Source: Lepeophtheirus salmonis
Taxonomy: Eukaryota > Arthropoda > Copepoda > Siphonostomatoida > Caligidae
NCBI RefSeq assembly: GCF_016086655.4
Contig: NC_052137.2
Span: forward strand, 1,488,001-1,552,000
DNA length: 64,000 bases
Reading direction: 5' to 3'
Numbering within the stretch: the first letter of the stretch is position 1; the number at the start of each line of letters is the position of its first letter. Position numbers and translations under genes: made by a program. The notes beneath the pieces were generated by a model. The model was not told where the DNA came from and ran no database searches. It saw only the letters and a list, made by a program, of their open reading frames with translations. Positions 1-10,910 of this stretch are shown piece after piece.

Positions 1-41
1 CACATTTTTCATGCAACACTTAATTATGCAACCAACAGACA

Positions 42-194
42 TCAAGAAGTATCAATAAGGAAATGTTCGTGAGGCACATTTTGTATCCTAAATTCGTTGA
101 TTATTTCCTTCATCGTAGTAGCCTCCATAAAGTTAGTGGTTTCACGTTCAATGTTCACAATTGCAACTGCTGTGCGACGATCTTCATTATTGAA
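42..194 (-). other. Short open frame, unrecognised
   Basis: An open frame of about 50 codons lies between two stops and has protein-like composition (EDRRTAVAIVNIERETTNF and following residues). It sits just beyond the stop of the neighbouring minus-strand frame and is offset by one base. The two could be one protein split by an indel, or unrelated. No motif is recognised and there is no ATG at its start. In DNA this AT-rich an open frame of this length is expected by chance, so it is weak. Confidence 0.2.
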
Positions 195-1111
195 TCAGTC
201 CCTCGGGTATGATTTTATACGACAAAGGGCTAAGAGTGATAGTTCTGTATAGAGGGAGTTGTTGGTATAGAAGCAAGAAGATATTCTCTGCTGCCTTGAA
301 TGAAGAATGAATATTTCTCATGCTGGCATCATGCATCCACTGTGAGTAGCAGTAAGGGCATCTTTCTTTCCATTCATGCTGATTCTGAAACAACAATTTT
401 TCTGTTATGTAGTTTACTAAATTCTTCTCTTTTTTTTCTTGCCTTTTTCCTCCTTTTTTTCCTTTTTGAAAATAAGACCGACGCCAGGGACGTCATGTGA
501 GGTCTCGCTCATCCCATCTATTACGTCTACAATCTTAGCTGCCATGACGTTTCATTAAATTACCAATAAACAGCCGTGAAAGGAAGGTAATAAACACAAA
601 CCCCACTCCGTATCTAGTAAAGACTAAGGCAAGAGTTAATCCCATTTTGAAACTCGATAATGCTTTTAGTTAGTCCAAGAAGCACCTACACTTATAACTG
701 TAGTTGTAAAAAATATGACTTGCTAGCATAGATGTACCGGAGCTCAGACATTAGGGAGGTGACAGCCTATTTTAAGCCCAACAATAGAGGGCGATTAAAA
801 AAAGACCAGTTTTTAATACACCCGATATATGTGTATGTGTTCAAATTAAAAAAACAACAACTCAGTTAACTGGGGCTTCTAGAATTTACCTTTATTGAGT
901 TGATTTTTTTGTAAAAGAAGGGAAAGTTTTCTACTTGATCTCTTGACATTAATAAGACATAAATAAATATACTAAAAAACAAAATTATAATAAATGAACG
1001 TCTCAATTCTACAGTTTTGCAACATACAAATTTTATCTTAGAGTTCCTTGCAGTTGATCTAATAAAATTCACAAAAGCTAGTATACTCACCTCCCAAACA
1101 TCTGTGTGCAT
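187..1111 (-). CDS. Candidate two-exon small gene, unrecognised
   Basis: On the minus strand, ATG at 1111 starts a seven-codon exon (MHTDVWE) that ends at 1091 in the sequence GAG followed by GTGAGT, a near-perfect splice donor. About 700 bases downstream, TTGTTGTTTCAG provides an acceptor and the next exon would run from 384 to the stop at 187. The join stays in frame and gives a protein of about 73 residues. The second exon contains a CPYC-type cysteine pair near its start (KERCPYCYSQW), a hydrophobic stretch in the middle, and no recognised domain. What is seen: donor, acceptor and a compatible frame. What is inferred: that they are used together. The acceptor tract is weak and the exon is short, so chance is a real alternative. 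Confidence 0.22.
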
Positions 1112-2009
1112 TACTAGAATAATTCTATGTTTAGTTTATTTTTACATACGAACAGTACATATTATTCTTTACATTGCTCTTTATAGCTGGGATACAGCAG
1201 CAGCATAGACTAAAGATAATGTTTGAACCCATAATATAAGACATAAAAAAACAGCAATATCCCATGAGGCAAACTCTTTAAGAGGCAAAATATTCGCGGC
1301 AAAATTATATAGAACCAGAAAAAACAAGACACTTTTTGTAAATTTAATTAAAGTGGATTTATATCAAAACTTTTTACTTCGATAAAGCCTGACTAGTTAA
1401 TAGTTCAATGTTATTACATAGGGGTATAAATATACTATATATAATACGTAAAGTAATTAACTTTTTTTACCTGGAAGAAAAATAAATCATTTAATGGTTG
1501 TGAATATCTCATTTTTAATAAGTTAACTCACTCTACCCAAGGAGGGAGAGAGAGAACGAGGGGAGAGTGTCATATGTGTCAAGAACAACAACTTTGTTTT
1601 TTTGCATGCACATAACTTTTTTCTGCATTTGCAAAAAACCTAGCAAAATAAAATGTTGTATAAAATAATAGTAATAATAGAAATCTTATTAATGACCTTG
1701 TGGTCGCATGTCTATTTCGTCTCCTTCCAAGGATTTTGAGGGACCTTTGTACTCGTCACAGAGTGGGGAAACAAAACTTTGAATAGCATTAAATTTCAAC
1801 TTTATCTCCGTTATTTTTATTGCAAGGTGTTATCAGGCAACCAAACGACAGGTGAAACCAAAATAAACAAGTCCGTTAATATCTTCATTCGGACTGTCTT
1901 CAACATCCAAAATTAGATTAAGGAGCACTTCCTCACATACAAGTAAGGTAAATGACCAATTTGTTTTTTTATCCCATGTCTGTAAGTGTTAAATATCGGA
2001 GCAACAACA
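1112..2009. other. AT-rich intergenic DNA
   Basis: No coding signal is seen. A purine-rich GGAGGGAGAGAGAGAACGAG-type tract lies near 1,540-1,568. The rest is AT-rich DNA with A and T runs. Confidence 0.6.
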
Positions 2010-2340
2010 TCAACAAAAGGGGATTTGTGCTATCTCCTCTGCACCGGTGTCAGTGTTGAGAAAGCTGGAGAGACCATTGACATCTCCAGCCGGCCTGCCT
2101 CCATGTGGTCCTCCTTTAGCCCAGACCTCAACTCCCTGTACTATGGAGGTTGAGGCGTTTCGGAAAGTACTGTCTACCGCACGTCTCTTCAAAATTTGGA
2201 TTAGCGAGGAGCTGCTAAAAGCTAAAAATCAATTCTCCGTCGTGAAAAGGCTGTTATTGCATATGAAAGAGAACATATTGAATAAAAATAAAGTATTTAA
2301 ACATGCCCATCACGAATTGAGATTTTGTAAAACATTAACA
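2010..2340 (+). pseudogene. Tc1/mariner transposase C-terminal remnant
   Basis: The plus strand encodes a broken transposase end. A frame around 2,110-2,140 reads SFSPDLNSLYYG, the degenerate form of the SPDLNPLDY motif that follows the second catalytic aspartate in mariner-type DDE transposases. It continues through frameshifts and stops to a KAVIAYEREHIE-like tail. The following bases (about 2,295-2,320, TATTTAAACATGCC and on) match the DNA after the better preserved copy at 51.4-51.8 kb, so both belong to one family. The N-terminal helix-turn-helix domain and the central DDE region are not visible. It is dead and recognisable only by its C-terminal motifs. Confidence 0.7.
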
Positions 2341-2344
2341 AGGA

Positions 2345-2865
2345 ATTGTCACTTGTCAAAAAGCAATCATCGAATTATTTCTCCTCTTGAATAAAGTTTT
2401 AAGTAGATGACACCGTTGTAGTTAAGTACCTAAATATTATTAATTATGACTCCATTTGATACAAATACAACTATATTAAAGATACCTTAGTTTAATTATT
2501 TATTAATTCACTCATCCATAATGGTTTACATAATACTATACCTAAAAAATCATACAACTCTCTTATTACTCAATATTACATTTAAATTTTCATTGTGTTA
2601 GAAAATAGTTTATTATATATAGATTTAACTAAATTATATGTTAACTGCTTATATAAGCAGAAATGATTGATTAACTAACCATGATAGTTTTGAAATATGA
2701 AGTAGAAGGTTTAATTCAAATCAAATTCAAAATTTACAAAATCCTTAAAATACAATAAATTGTTTGTTTTTTTTTACTTTAAAAAAAAAATCTAATGCCC
2801 AAAATCTAGATTTGAATGTTTAGTAAAAAAATAATGAAAATCAACAAGAAAAACTTTTATAGCAC
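2345..2865. other. AT-rich intergenic DNA
   Basis: Nothing recognisable beyond A/T runs. Confidence 0.6.
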
Positions 2866-2869
2866 CCCT

Positions 2870-3718
2870 ATAAGTGAGTAATATGCCTATATGAACATGG
2901 TGTTCAGATCAGCTCGGCACATTTTAAGAAATCTTTAAATTGCCACTGAGGCCACATTTTTGTGGGTTTACTTGAAAACGCCTTAGACCCGACCTGGAAG
3001 GTCCTTGGTATGTTTTTATTGTCTCCTTGATGGAAGAAATTAAAGACACTTTGATGGCTTAAGATGTTCGATTTGTTTGTATTAAGATACCAACTGTTGG
3101 AGGCTATATATCATTCCAAATCAAGTCATAGCTGTGCTCACTCATCCACTTTAACAACTATTTGAGACATGACAGGTGCTGAAACTTGTTTCTAGACACA
3201 AAGTCGATCTCCGGCTATTTGTTGGATCCAATGCAGCACAATTTCCTCCATCGCCTTCAGATAGATATCTGTGTTGACACTAAGGCCAGTTTTTAAGATA
3301 TGAGGAGCCATGACATCCCCCTCACTTGCAACGGCCCCAAAGACCATCACAATCATTGGAAACTTTGTTTTTTATACCCTGTGGACGTCCTTTGGTTTTA
3401 ATACAATCCAGCATCCATTCTGGCTGTTCTGTAAATTATCTTACTAAAATTATCATCAGAGAAGAACCAGATCATTCATCTCTCCTTTGGATGCTTCAAT
3501 CTGTTGAGCGATTTCGTAGCCTGCATCAATATCTGTACCTTAACTTTATCATTGTGAAGCTAAATAGTTTTCATCCTTTAGCTCATGCATCTCTGATCCT
3601 GCAACGCAAAGATTCTCAGGGTCACTATGCTGGTACCCAACTCCTTAGCAATAGATATGTATTGGTCATCATAGATCATGGTCGAAACTTTTTGGATGAG
3701 TTTGACCATATTTAAGAG
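2870..3718 (-). pseudogene. Mariner-family transposase remnant
   Basis: Read on the minus strand from about 3,718 downward, this contains ordered pieces of a mariner transposase: an HTH-like start (DDQYISIAKELG), a FFSDD patch corresponding to the first catalytic motif (FSDEK), then VMMVFGAVASEGDVMAPH-like sequence, which is characteristic of the region between the first and second catalytic aspartates, and DIYL..M.E.VLHW. Many stops and several frameshifts interrupt it, so no product is possible. An overlapping plus-strand open frame at 3,326-3,715 is a shadow of this copy. The part beyond about 3,200 down to 2,870 is highly eroded. No TIR could be assigned at either end. Confidence 0.75.
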
Positions 3719-4322
3719 AAGGGAAAAACAATCATAACTAACATTGAGTTGACATGTAAATTCATTTAAATAATCAGAAGTAAATTATTTATATCAATAA
3801 AAAACCTTGTTGCATGACGTCTTTTCTCTATAAAACCAGTGTAAGTTATAAATAAGTATACGCATTATTAAAATTAGGAATACGTGCAGAAGGGAATTAT
3901 TTTTGCTTTGTTGTTATTATTACTTGAAGCAGTAGTCATAATACAAGGCAAAATAATACAAAACTCTCCAATCCCAAACAATTATTTGTCCAATAAATGA
4001 ATTAAAGTCGTTAAAGGGTTTTTTGTTTTTGTTAATCACGTCTCGCGATTGCTTGTTAGAATTAACTAATCATATTAATCTCATAATCAATATTAGAGTC
4101 ATTCCATGATAAATTTTCACAAGGAAAGGGATTTTACTAAAATTTATATGTGACATTCACAAATGATATTTTGGAATCGTAATTCAATCTACTACTAAGT
4201 TTTAGGCCTTCAAATGAAGAAATGGGGAATTTGATGAATATTTGAATAGAATATATTTACACCAAAGCAATGTTAGACATGCATAATACCTCATTGAAAA
4301 GCCATCAGTTAGCATAACAATA
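3719..4322. other. AT-rich intergenic DNA
   Basis: No gene or clear repeat is seen. It ends at the TA dinucleotide flanking the next mariner element. Confidence 0.55.
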
Positions 4323-4975
4323 CCAAGTGGTCCATTAAAATCTAAACACTTGAAATTTAACATTCAACAAATATAAGTTATTAATTAACAATATAATTTC
4401 GACAAAATTAAATATATAAATAGATGTGTGCTAAGCTTTCATAAACATTCATTTTGCCACCCTTAGCAACAATGATGGTTTCTAGGAGGAAGTTATATCT
4501 GAGTGCTGCTGCTGCTGGAGGCTAAATATGTCAAAAAAGAGTTTTAAAAAACTCAAAGGACTCATTCAATAGAGTTTTCAACGGAAAAGATGGGTTTGTT
4601 TTATTGATGGTGTCAAAATTGGTCTCTCCACCTTCTCAACAAGGCTCTTTCAGCCTTGACTTGGGCTTAAGGGGATTGGCCGGGTTGTTTTCTTTAACTC
4701 CTCCGTTTCCAGTTGTGACTTTTTGTCAGAGCCTTTCTTCCTCTCCAACGGTTTGTAGTTGTTGAGGCCGAGGACGGGTGTCCTGAAGACGTCCGACTGT
4801 TTGCAGTGCACAAATAGAAATTCATCGATTACGTCAAAATGTCATTTTCTCGACTTGTACGTAAGCTAGGGAGCTCAAGTTTGTTTTGTTTTACAATTAA
4901 TTGCTTAAGATTTAAAATATGGAAATATGAATTTATTTTAATCACTCAACCTTCATTAATTATTGAATTAGTGGC
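4323..4975 (-). mobile_element. Internally deleted mariner element
   Basis: The left end begins after a TA with CCAAGTGGTCCATTAAAATC, the terminal repeat shared with elements at 11.9, 45.8 and 58.4 kb. The minus strand holds the start of a transposase near 4,850 (MSFSRLV-like DNA in which the HTH region is frame-broken), a segment matching the linker around 4,600-4,720, and a short C-terminal remnant at 4,450-4,520. The catalytic core is missing. A GCTGCTGCTGCTG run sits at about 4,504-4,516. The right TIR has decayed, so the end coordinate is approximate. Confidence 0.7.
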
Positions 4976-5278
4976 TGTTACGATTTGAATGGACAACTAG
5001 GTATTGCCTATATAATAATGACATTGTGACAGATTTTGTGTTTTTTTGTTGCTGAATTTTTTTATTTTTTTACTAAAAGAAGTACCCTTATTTTTAAATT
5101 ATATAATTGGTACTTCCACTAGTTTAAATAATATAATTTTATTTAAATGGATATGCAATTTCAATTCAACTATTTGACAAATTATCGTGGTATTCTTTGT
5201 TAAAACAATACAAGAGTTACCCATGATTTTCACCTATTCAAGTTTCCCAAAAAGTATACAGAGTTTCGCTTCGACACT
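4976..5278. other. AT-rich intergenic DNA
   Basis: No coding signal or named repeat is seen. Confidence 0.5.
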
Positions 5279-5870
5279 TCAAACAATTATGTATACATAC
5301 GTATATATATATATATATAAAAACAATTGAAAGTTATTATTTTTTTTTTGTTTTTTTACGAAGTCCAGGGATATTTCGGTCAGTTCCTTCTCAAAATAAG
5401 CCTTTAAGAAGACAAAACTAGAGTACCTGGTTTCATAGGTCTTCTTCTCGACAGTGTCCAGATGCCGAGACCAAGGTGTTACAGTCTGGATAGAAAAGGC
5501 CACATTTTTTAGGGGGAAATGTTAGCCAAGTTGTTGAGAAATCATCGTTTTGACCGTTTATACAGTTGATGTGTCCACCTGCGCTAAATAGTTGTCCTGA
5601 GAATAGTTTCACTTCCGCCAATGCAATACCACCATTGTCTTGGCAGGTTGTGGGCGAATTATGATCATGTATAAGCAACTTAATGTCGTCATAAACTTCA
5701 ACCTTCAATTTTTATTTTACATACCTGAACCAGACTTTATCCCAATCACTTGGACCACCTCATCATTCAGTCACTTAACTTTGGATAATGGGCCTAAGGA
5801 GAACGGGACGAGACGAGCAATTACAGAGTATTCCATTCCAGGAGTCAAGAAGAGTTGAAAACCTTCTTTT
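5279..5870 (-). pseudogene. Tc1/mariner transposase remnant, frameshifted
   Basis: Two overlapping minus-strand frames look unusually protein-like. One (5,708 to 5,433) contains FYPDCNTL. The other (about 5,490 to 5,330) contains DTVEKKTYETRYSSFVFLKA and FEKELTEISLDFV. Aligned by position, the PDCN motif, the glutamate 11 residues later and the LKA 25 residues later fall exactly where mariner C-termini have SPDLN, a conserved E and LKA. I therefore read this as one C-terminal domain split by a frameshift. Further upstream on the minus strand (5,725-5,870) is another open patch, ending at a CAG/GTATGT-like site and containing a KSGSG segment. Its relation to the transposase is uncertain. A (TA)n run lies at about 5,304-5,320. 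Confidence 0.55.
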
Positions 5871-6193
5871 TTTGCCTTCCATCTCGGAAATGCTTGTCAT
5901 TTTTTTTTCTTTATTTTTTTTTTTTACAAAAGTTGTTTGCCGTATTTTTTTTTTTTTTGTTATTTTAACCTTTATTGAGACAGCAAATTATTTATTAAAA
6001 TTAGAATTATTTAAAATTTTCTGGTGAAGATGCATTTACAAAAATATAATTGAACATTATAGTTTAAAATTTCTTCATCAGATTAAGGCTTACAAATATA
6101 TAATACTCATATATCTAATATTATGACATTATAATCTAAAATCTATGAAACACAAACATATATCATTAAGAGCAAATTTGCTTTCAAACTTAC
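5871..6193. other. T-rich intergenic DNA
   Basis: Several long T runs (5,898-5,960). Nothing else is seen. Confidence 0.5.
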
Positions 6194-7660
6194 AACTAGA
6201 ACGTCCTTTCTTTTTTTTATTGTTTCTAAAAAGTTTGAGTATTTTCTGCAAAGTCCAAAAATGTATTGATGCGTTTGATGAATGATATCTAATAATATCC
6301 GAGGCCCAGTTCCAAGCAACCACAGGTTCTCCTACAGTTATATCCTTTGTTAGGTAGCTCTTAACATTTAATAAAGCATTTCCTATCGACCTAGATTTAG
6401 GAGTACTTTCTTTATGTTTTGATGAAACCGTAAAGCCGTATAGCCGTAACTATATTAACGTTATTGTCCTCCAGACCCCTTAGGCTTAAACTAAGAAAGG
6501 ATGGATCTCAGAACATGTAATTCTGGACTTCCTGAAAAATTGTGTGTAATAGTGTTGAATAATTACCACAATCTTTACATCAAGTGCTGAAAAACAAAAA
6601 TCCTATGGGTATTTGAAATTAAGCTCTAAATTTTCTTTCATCATCTATTCAGGAAGGTTAAGAAATACTCCTATGCATCCAATTACTTGATAGATTTCAT
6701 TCCCTAATCCATCAATCACACCTTGATATTGTGTAGCTTGCCATGTTTAGTGAGAGAAAAAGTATACTTCCCTGTAAAAAAACCAAAACAAAAATAGTAA
6801 TCACCAATATTGTATATTGTTATCAGATTTTTGTGAGTGTCTCCCGTTCCAAAGACAAAGGGTACTGTAAATTTTAAAAAAGGTTTATTTCCATGATTCT
6901 TATGAATGCTATCCAGGGTCGTTCTACAAGTGTAAATGGGAGACGCTTTCCAAAGAATTCTTTGTGTTGCCTCTGTATTAGTTAATAACTCTTAAAGAAT
7001 ATTTCATCAGAACATTTTAATAACTATCACTAGAAACCTTCAAATTTATTTTCACAATTTGCTCCTTCACACTGTATTTTTGGTTTTTTTTTAATTCAAA
7101 TCAACTTTTTAAAGTATGATATACCATTAACAATATCACAGTATGTAGAAATCCTTAAAAATCATTGAAATACTGATACCAATGTTGTTTCCCGAATAAG
7201 TATAATAATAATAGTACCATAAAACAGTTAATATTTAAAAGCATACAAAGTAATTAAATACTGATATCAATTTTAATACCGGAACCTGTGCATACACATT
7301 TTAAATGTAAGAAATTTTGATTTGATGGGGGAAAGTTAGATATGACGTAATAGATTAAGTCACTGTTTTATTTACTATTAATCTGGTTCATCAGGAAATA
7401 TCTCATGAGGAGGACAGAAATCTTAGCATGTTTGATTTATGATATGATATAAGTATCAACCTGTAAATATATATTAATATATGAAATAAAGAGTCAGTCT
7501 GTTCCAAGTGTTTGAAGTGTATTTATTGATATTAATTCAAACGTAACCGTTTATGCTTTATATGAGCTTAAATAGCCCAAAATATTTTCTGGTGGAGTTG
7601 ATTAATTTGTTGCCCAATGGTATGTATTATCTTGGCAGGATTTTTTTCATTGGAAAGTTT
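6194..7660 (-). pseudogene. Frame-broken remnant of an unrecognised gene
   Basis: The minus strand carries a chain of protein-like segments with no transposase motifs. In order they are: about 7,650-7,540 (KNPAKIIHTIGQQINQLHQK); a weaker patch at 7,440-7,375; 6,985-6,890 (QRILWKASPIYTCRTTLDSI); 6,885-6,800 (KFTVPFVFGTGDTHKNLI); 6,777-6,650 (GKYTFSLTKHGK, then GVIDGLGNEIYQVIGCIGVF in another frame); 6,530-6,440 (SLRGLEDNNVNIVTAIRLYG); and 6,443-6,194 (KSYLTKDITVGEPVVAWNWA onward). The last is an uninterrupted frame of about 80 codons before a TAGTT/GTAAGT donor-like site. TTTTTTTACAG at 6,778 and AATTTTTCAG at about 6,530 look like splice acceptors. Neighbouring segments are in different frames, and stops occur between them. 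I cannot name the family. It could be a decayed host gene, a retrocopy, or an unfamiliar transposon protein. Confidence 0.4.
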
Positions 7661-7987
7661 TGTTGTAGTATTTATTTTGATACTGGAACCGATAAATAAA
7701 TATAGTTACCGTCTCAACACTAATATATAGAAAGGGTTTCATTAAATCTCTTTTAAAAAGCTTACAAATTCACATTTTCCTTTTTATTTTAAATATTAGA
7801 AATATGATGGAATGCAAAAAAAAAAAAAAAACTACAAATGTAAGACTTTTATGATTTTTGATGAGGTAATAGTAGACACGTCATACGCTTTTACATCTGT
7901 TTATGTATAAAAGGGACTTTTCTATTTTTCTCTGCTTCTCTTTAAAATTGGCATTTATATCATCAAATATGCATTACATATAGCTAC
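7661..7987. other. AT-rich DNA with a repeat end
   Basis: CCGTCTCAACACTAATA at about 7,712-7,728 matches the right end of the TTAGTGTTG repeat family. The rest is AT-rich, with an A run at 7,817-7,831. Confidence 0.45.
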
Positions 7988-8548
7988 TTGTGTTGGGTTT
8001 GGATCGACGCTGCAGACTGCAATTTGGATAGAAAATATAATACCGAATCAGTCTAGAACAGAAGTGGGGACTTGGAATCGAGATTTGCGAATCGAATTGA
8101 TCACACAGTCAACAAACTCGAGAATTGACCTGTAACTCGAAAGCCAAAATACACAACTCAACTTGATCACACGTTCAACATACTCGAGACTTCCTTTGCC
8201 ACTGGAAAGCCAAGATACACTACTCGATAGCTTAGACTCGCTACTCAACTTGATCACACAATCAGCAGACTCTATAATTGACTTGCAACTCGAAAGCTAA
8301 AACATGCAACTCAACTTAGACTCGTGTGTTAGGTCATATTTTTCACTATACATGAGATACTATGATTTTTTTCAGGACTTGAACTGGATTCGAAGAAAAT
8401 ATTCAAGGATTTGGAATCGTGAGCAAAGACTCACGGCTGGACCTGGACTTACAGTATAAGGCCTTTTTTCCCACCTTTTGTACAGAATAAACCACTTAAG
8501 ACTAAACCTGGGGTTATGGGAAATGGTCTCGGATCGAGTCTCAACACT
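7988..8548. mobile_element. TTAGTGTTG-family inverted-repeat element
   Basis: The left end reads TTGTGTTGGGTTTGGATCGA. The right end, read on the minus strand, is TTAGTGTTGAGACTCGATCC. These ends recur at 37.7, 37.9, 38.3, 40.4, 41.1 and 56.1 kb. The 0.56 kb interior has no transposase motif, so this is probably a non-autonomous DNA element. It carries the tandem units listed separately. The superfamily is unknown. Confidence 0.5.
8094..8313. repeat. Three tandem units of about 66 bp
   Basis: Units start near 8,094, 8,161 and 8,248. Each opens with (A)TTGATCACAC and ends in AACTCA-like sequence, with ACTCGAGA and GGAAAGCC/CGAAAGC-type motifs between. The middle unit has an extra stretch of about 20 bp (GATAGCTTAGACTCGCTACT). 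The units lie inside the inverted-repeat element and are diverged, so the amplification is not recent. Confidence 0.65.
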
Positions 8549-9249
8549 AATAAATATATGTAACGCCTCCAATACATCTATATAAAACCATATTCTGCTT
8601 AAAGTATACGTTTTAGTAGTTTTAAAAACATATAATTTGAATTAAATTGGCATCTTGCTTTCTTGTTCATTATATGCATATATACGTAATCATTTACAAT
8701 ACATAGGGAAGAAGAGAAGAGGGAAAAAGGCGCCATTGCAAAATTTGAAAAAAAAGAAGAACCGTCTTCCTTTTTTCTTCTCTCTTTCTCTCTCTATGTT
8801 CGTCTTTCTCACTACGACCACCACACTAGACGAAATAATATCTATATATATATATATACTAAGTGTATGTCTCTCTGAGTGAGTGACTGAAGAAAAAAAA
8901 ATATCCATTATAAAAAATGTCAGTTGTACACGTGAAGGCAACCCGTTCACTTCATAACTATACTCCGTAAAAAAGGAATAAAATATTAAGATAGTGCGAG
9001 TCCGTGTAAAAGAAATATCAAAAAACTCGGGGGAAATATAGTTATTTATTTACTTTTATATACATTTGTGTTGTTTTTTGACAAATTAATATTTGTAATA
9101 TTATTATTAGTATTTCTTGTTACAAAAGAGGAGGAAATCGTAGAGATAAGGTAAAGTTGATTTTTTTAATATGTGTTGTCACATGGGGGTTGTGGTCAGG
9201 GCCCCATTAAAAAAGGAAAGGGGGAGCAATTTACTATGTCCGTCTAAGC
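8549..9249. other. Low-complexity intergenic DNA
   Basis: Contains a CTTTCTCTCTCTCT tract at about 8,780-8,797, (TA)n at 8,841-8,859 and A-rich runs. The open frames here on both strands follow these tracts and are not considered genes. Confidence 0.55.
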
Positions 9250-9413
9250 CAGTGGTTTCAGACTGGGCTCAGTGAGGAAATCACGTTCATCAAGAAAATG
9301 GCATTTTAAAAAAACAATAATCAAAAATATTCCTTGGCTAAAAAAAATTTCTACACTCACCATACAAAAAATGTCTAGGTATTCTTCAGTGATGAGAGGG
9401 TTAGAAATCACTG
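9250..9413. mobile_element. Small hAT-type MITE
   Basis: The left end CAGTGGTTTCAGACTGGG and the right end, read on the minus strand as CAGTGATTTCTAACCC, form an imperfect TIR of the hAT type (compare CAGTGGTTCTCAAAC). Flanking octamers GTCTAAGC and GTTTAAAA agree at 5 of 8 positions, compatible with a decayed 8-bp target duplication. Length is 164 bp and there is no coding capacity. The open frame crossing it at 9,272-9,550 is incidental. Confidence 0.55.
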
Positions 9414-9565
9414 GTTTAAAAAAATATTACTCAAAAAATGAAATAACTACTTCTTTTAAAGGGATTTATATAGTTACGTCACATGTTGGTAGGGTTCTTT
9501 ATTTCACATTAAAAATCGGGGAAAGGTGGACAAGGTATTTGTCTGTCTAATTCAGTAATTATGAT

Positions 9566-9622
9566 TAGGGACTGTGTGGTCTATTGGTTAGGGTTTCTTG
9601 AGACTATCAATCCCATTAAAAG
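9566..9622 (+). other. tRNA-like fragment (A-box half)
   Basis: TGGTCTATTGGTTAGG resembles the D-arm and A box of a tRNA of the Glu/Asp type (TGGTCTAGTGGTTAGGA). No anticodon arm or convincing B box follows. It is probably a tRNA pseudogene fragment or a SINE head, or chance. Confidence 0.25.
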
Positions 9623-10254
9623 TTGTCTTTTTGAAACAAAAAAAACCTTCAATTTTTTTTTTTCCTAAGAATAGAAAAACTTCATCAAGAAACGTATTTT
9701 TGAAAACAAAGTCTTAAAAAAGATTATTTAAATTTAAATCCTTGATTCAGATTTATATCTAGGATTCATTCCTCCCTCAACGTCAAAAAAAAACAACGTA
9801 TAGGAGCTCTGTAGTTATTAAAAAGTCGGGAATACTTGATCTAACTTATAGTAGAAACAGAAAAAAAATGAAATCCTTTCAAAAAATCATTAAAAAATAT
9901 CTTACATACCCTAAAATCTTGAGTTTTTTACTCCACACTCTATTTTCTAAAAAAGTTCTCAATTTATTTTGTGAAATGCATAGAAAAAAAAGATAATCAT
10001 AATATCTGAACATACTAAAAATATCTATATTTAAATATAAAGAAATTTTGTTCCATTTTTTTTTATTTCCAAGTAATCGAGAGGGACTTCTTTTTTTTTT
10101 AAATTTAATAAAAAGTTTGCTGTATTTATGTTGAGTAGTAACATATACCATTATCCACTTTGAAAGTTGTACATATGAGGTGAGTCAATATCAAAAAAAT
10201 CTTGAAAAACATTTATTAAATGGCTAAAATCCCATTCTACTTATTTCTTCATAT
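9623..10254. other. AT-rich intergenic DNA
   Basis: Nothing recognised. A/T runs give rise to a chance frame on the minus strand. Confidence 0.5.
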
Positions 10255-10910
10255 TCACGTATAGCCCAACAATTCATGGACATATTTGAATCAATTAAAG
10301 TTTTCGTATTCAAATTTGTAAGATAAGTCAAGGATACCTATGAATTTTTACTATAACTTTTTTTGATTTAAGATACTTATTTCCCCACTGATTTGACCAC
10401 CAATTATTTCAATGTGACAATGAATTTTTGCCCACTTTTTGTACAATTTACGACCGAACCTAAGAGTTGATAAGAATAACATTGTCGATAAAACGACACC
10501 AGTTCGTCAAATATTTCAAATATCATTTACACTCAATTTAGATAAAAATCCTTTTAGCTTGTTTGTATTTGTTTTAGTTTTGTGTTCGAAGTATAAATAA
10601 ATGCTTAATTAGTTGTTGTCAACACAAAATGAAGCTTTAATGATTTTTGACAATGTTAAATCTAATACACAATTGTATAAATATGAACGAATGGACGTTT
10701 CTTGGTATAAATAAATTATCATATTTATTTTATATATTCATTATTTGAATATGGCATTCCTTTTTGGTTACTTCAAGCAGGGTTCATAAGAATAATTTGC
10801 TTAGAGAAATTGACGATAGTTGGTCAAAAAATACACATATAATTGACGTTCTATTTAGGGAAAAAATTATTCTAGCTTGCTTTTTATTATAGGACAACAA
10901 ATATTATTAC
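10255..10910. repeat. Satellite-like repeat, about 345-bp unit
   Basis: One nearly full unit runs from about 10,268 (ATATTTGAATCAATTAAAG) to about 10,572 (TTTTAGCTTGTTTGTATTTG). A partial second unit is at 10,785-10,905 (AGAATAATTTGCTTAGAGAA then TCTAGCTTGCTTTTTATTAT). The same ordered landmarks recur at 17, 26, 27.9, 46.5, 48.5-49.2 and 61 kb. Strongly diverged, no coding sequence. Confidence 0.55.

Noticed and set aside
3326..3715. 129-codon plus-strand frame
   Set aside because: Shadow of the minus-strand mariner remnant, which carries the recognisable motifs.
5433..5708. Initially read as a novel cysteine-containing secreted protein
   Set aside because: The PDCN motif plus the correctly spaced E and LKA in the neighbouring frame fit a frameshifted mariner C-terminus better.
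8655..8950. Overlapping frames on both strands
   Set aside because: Derived from CT, TA and A-run low-complexity DNA.
9566..9622. A functional tRNA gene
   Set aside because: Only an A-box half is present. No anticodon stem, B box or closing acceptor stem.
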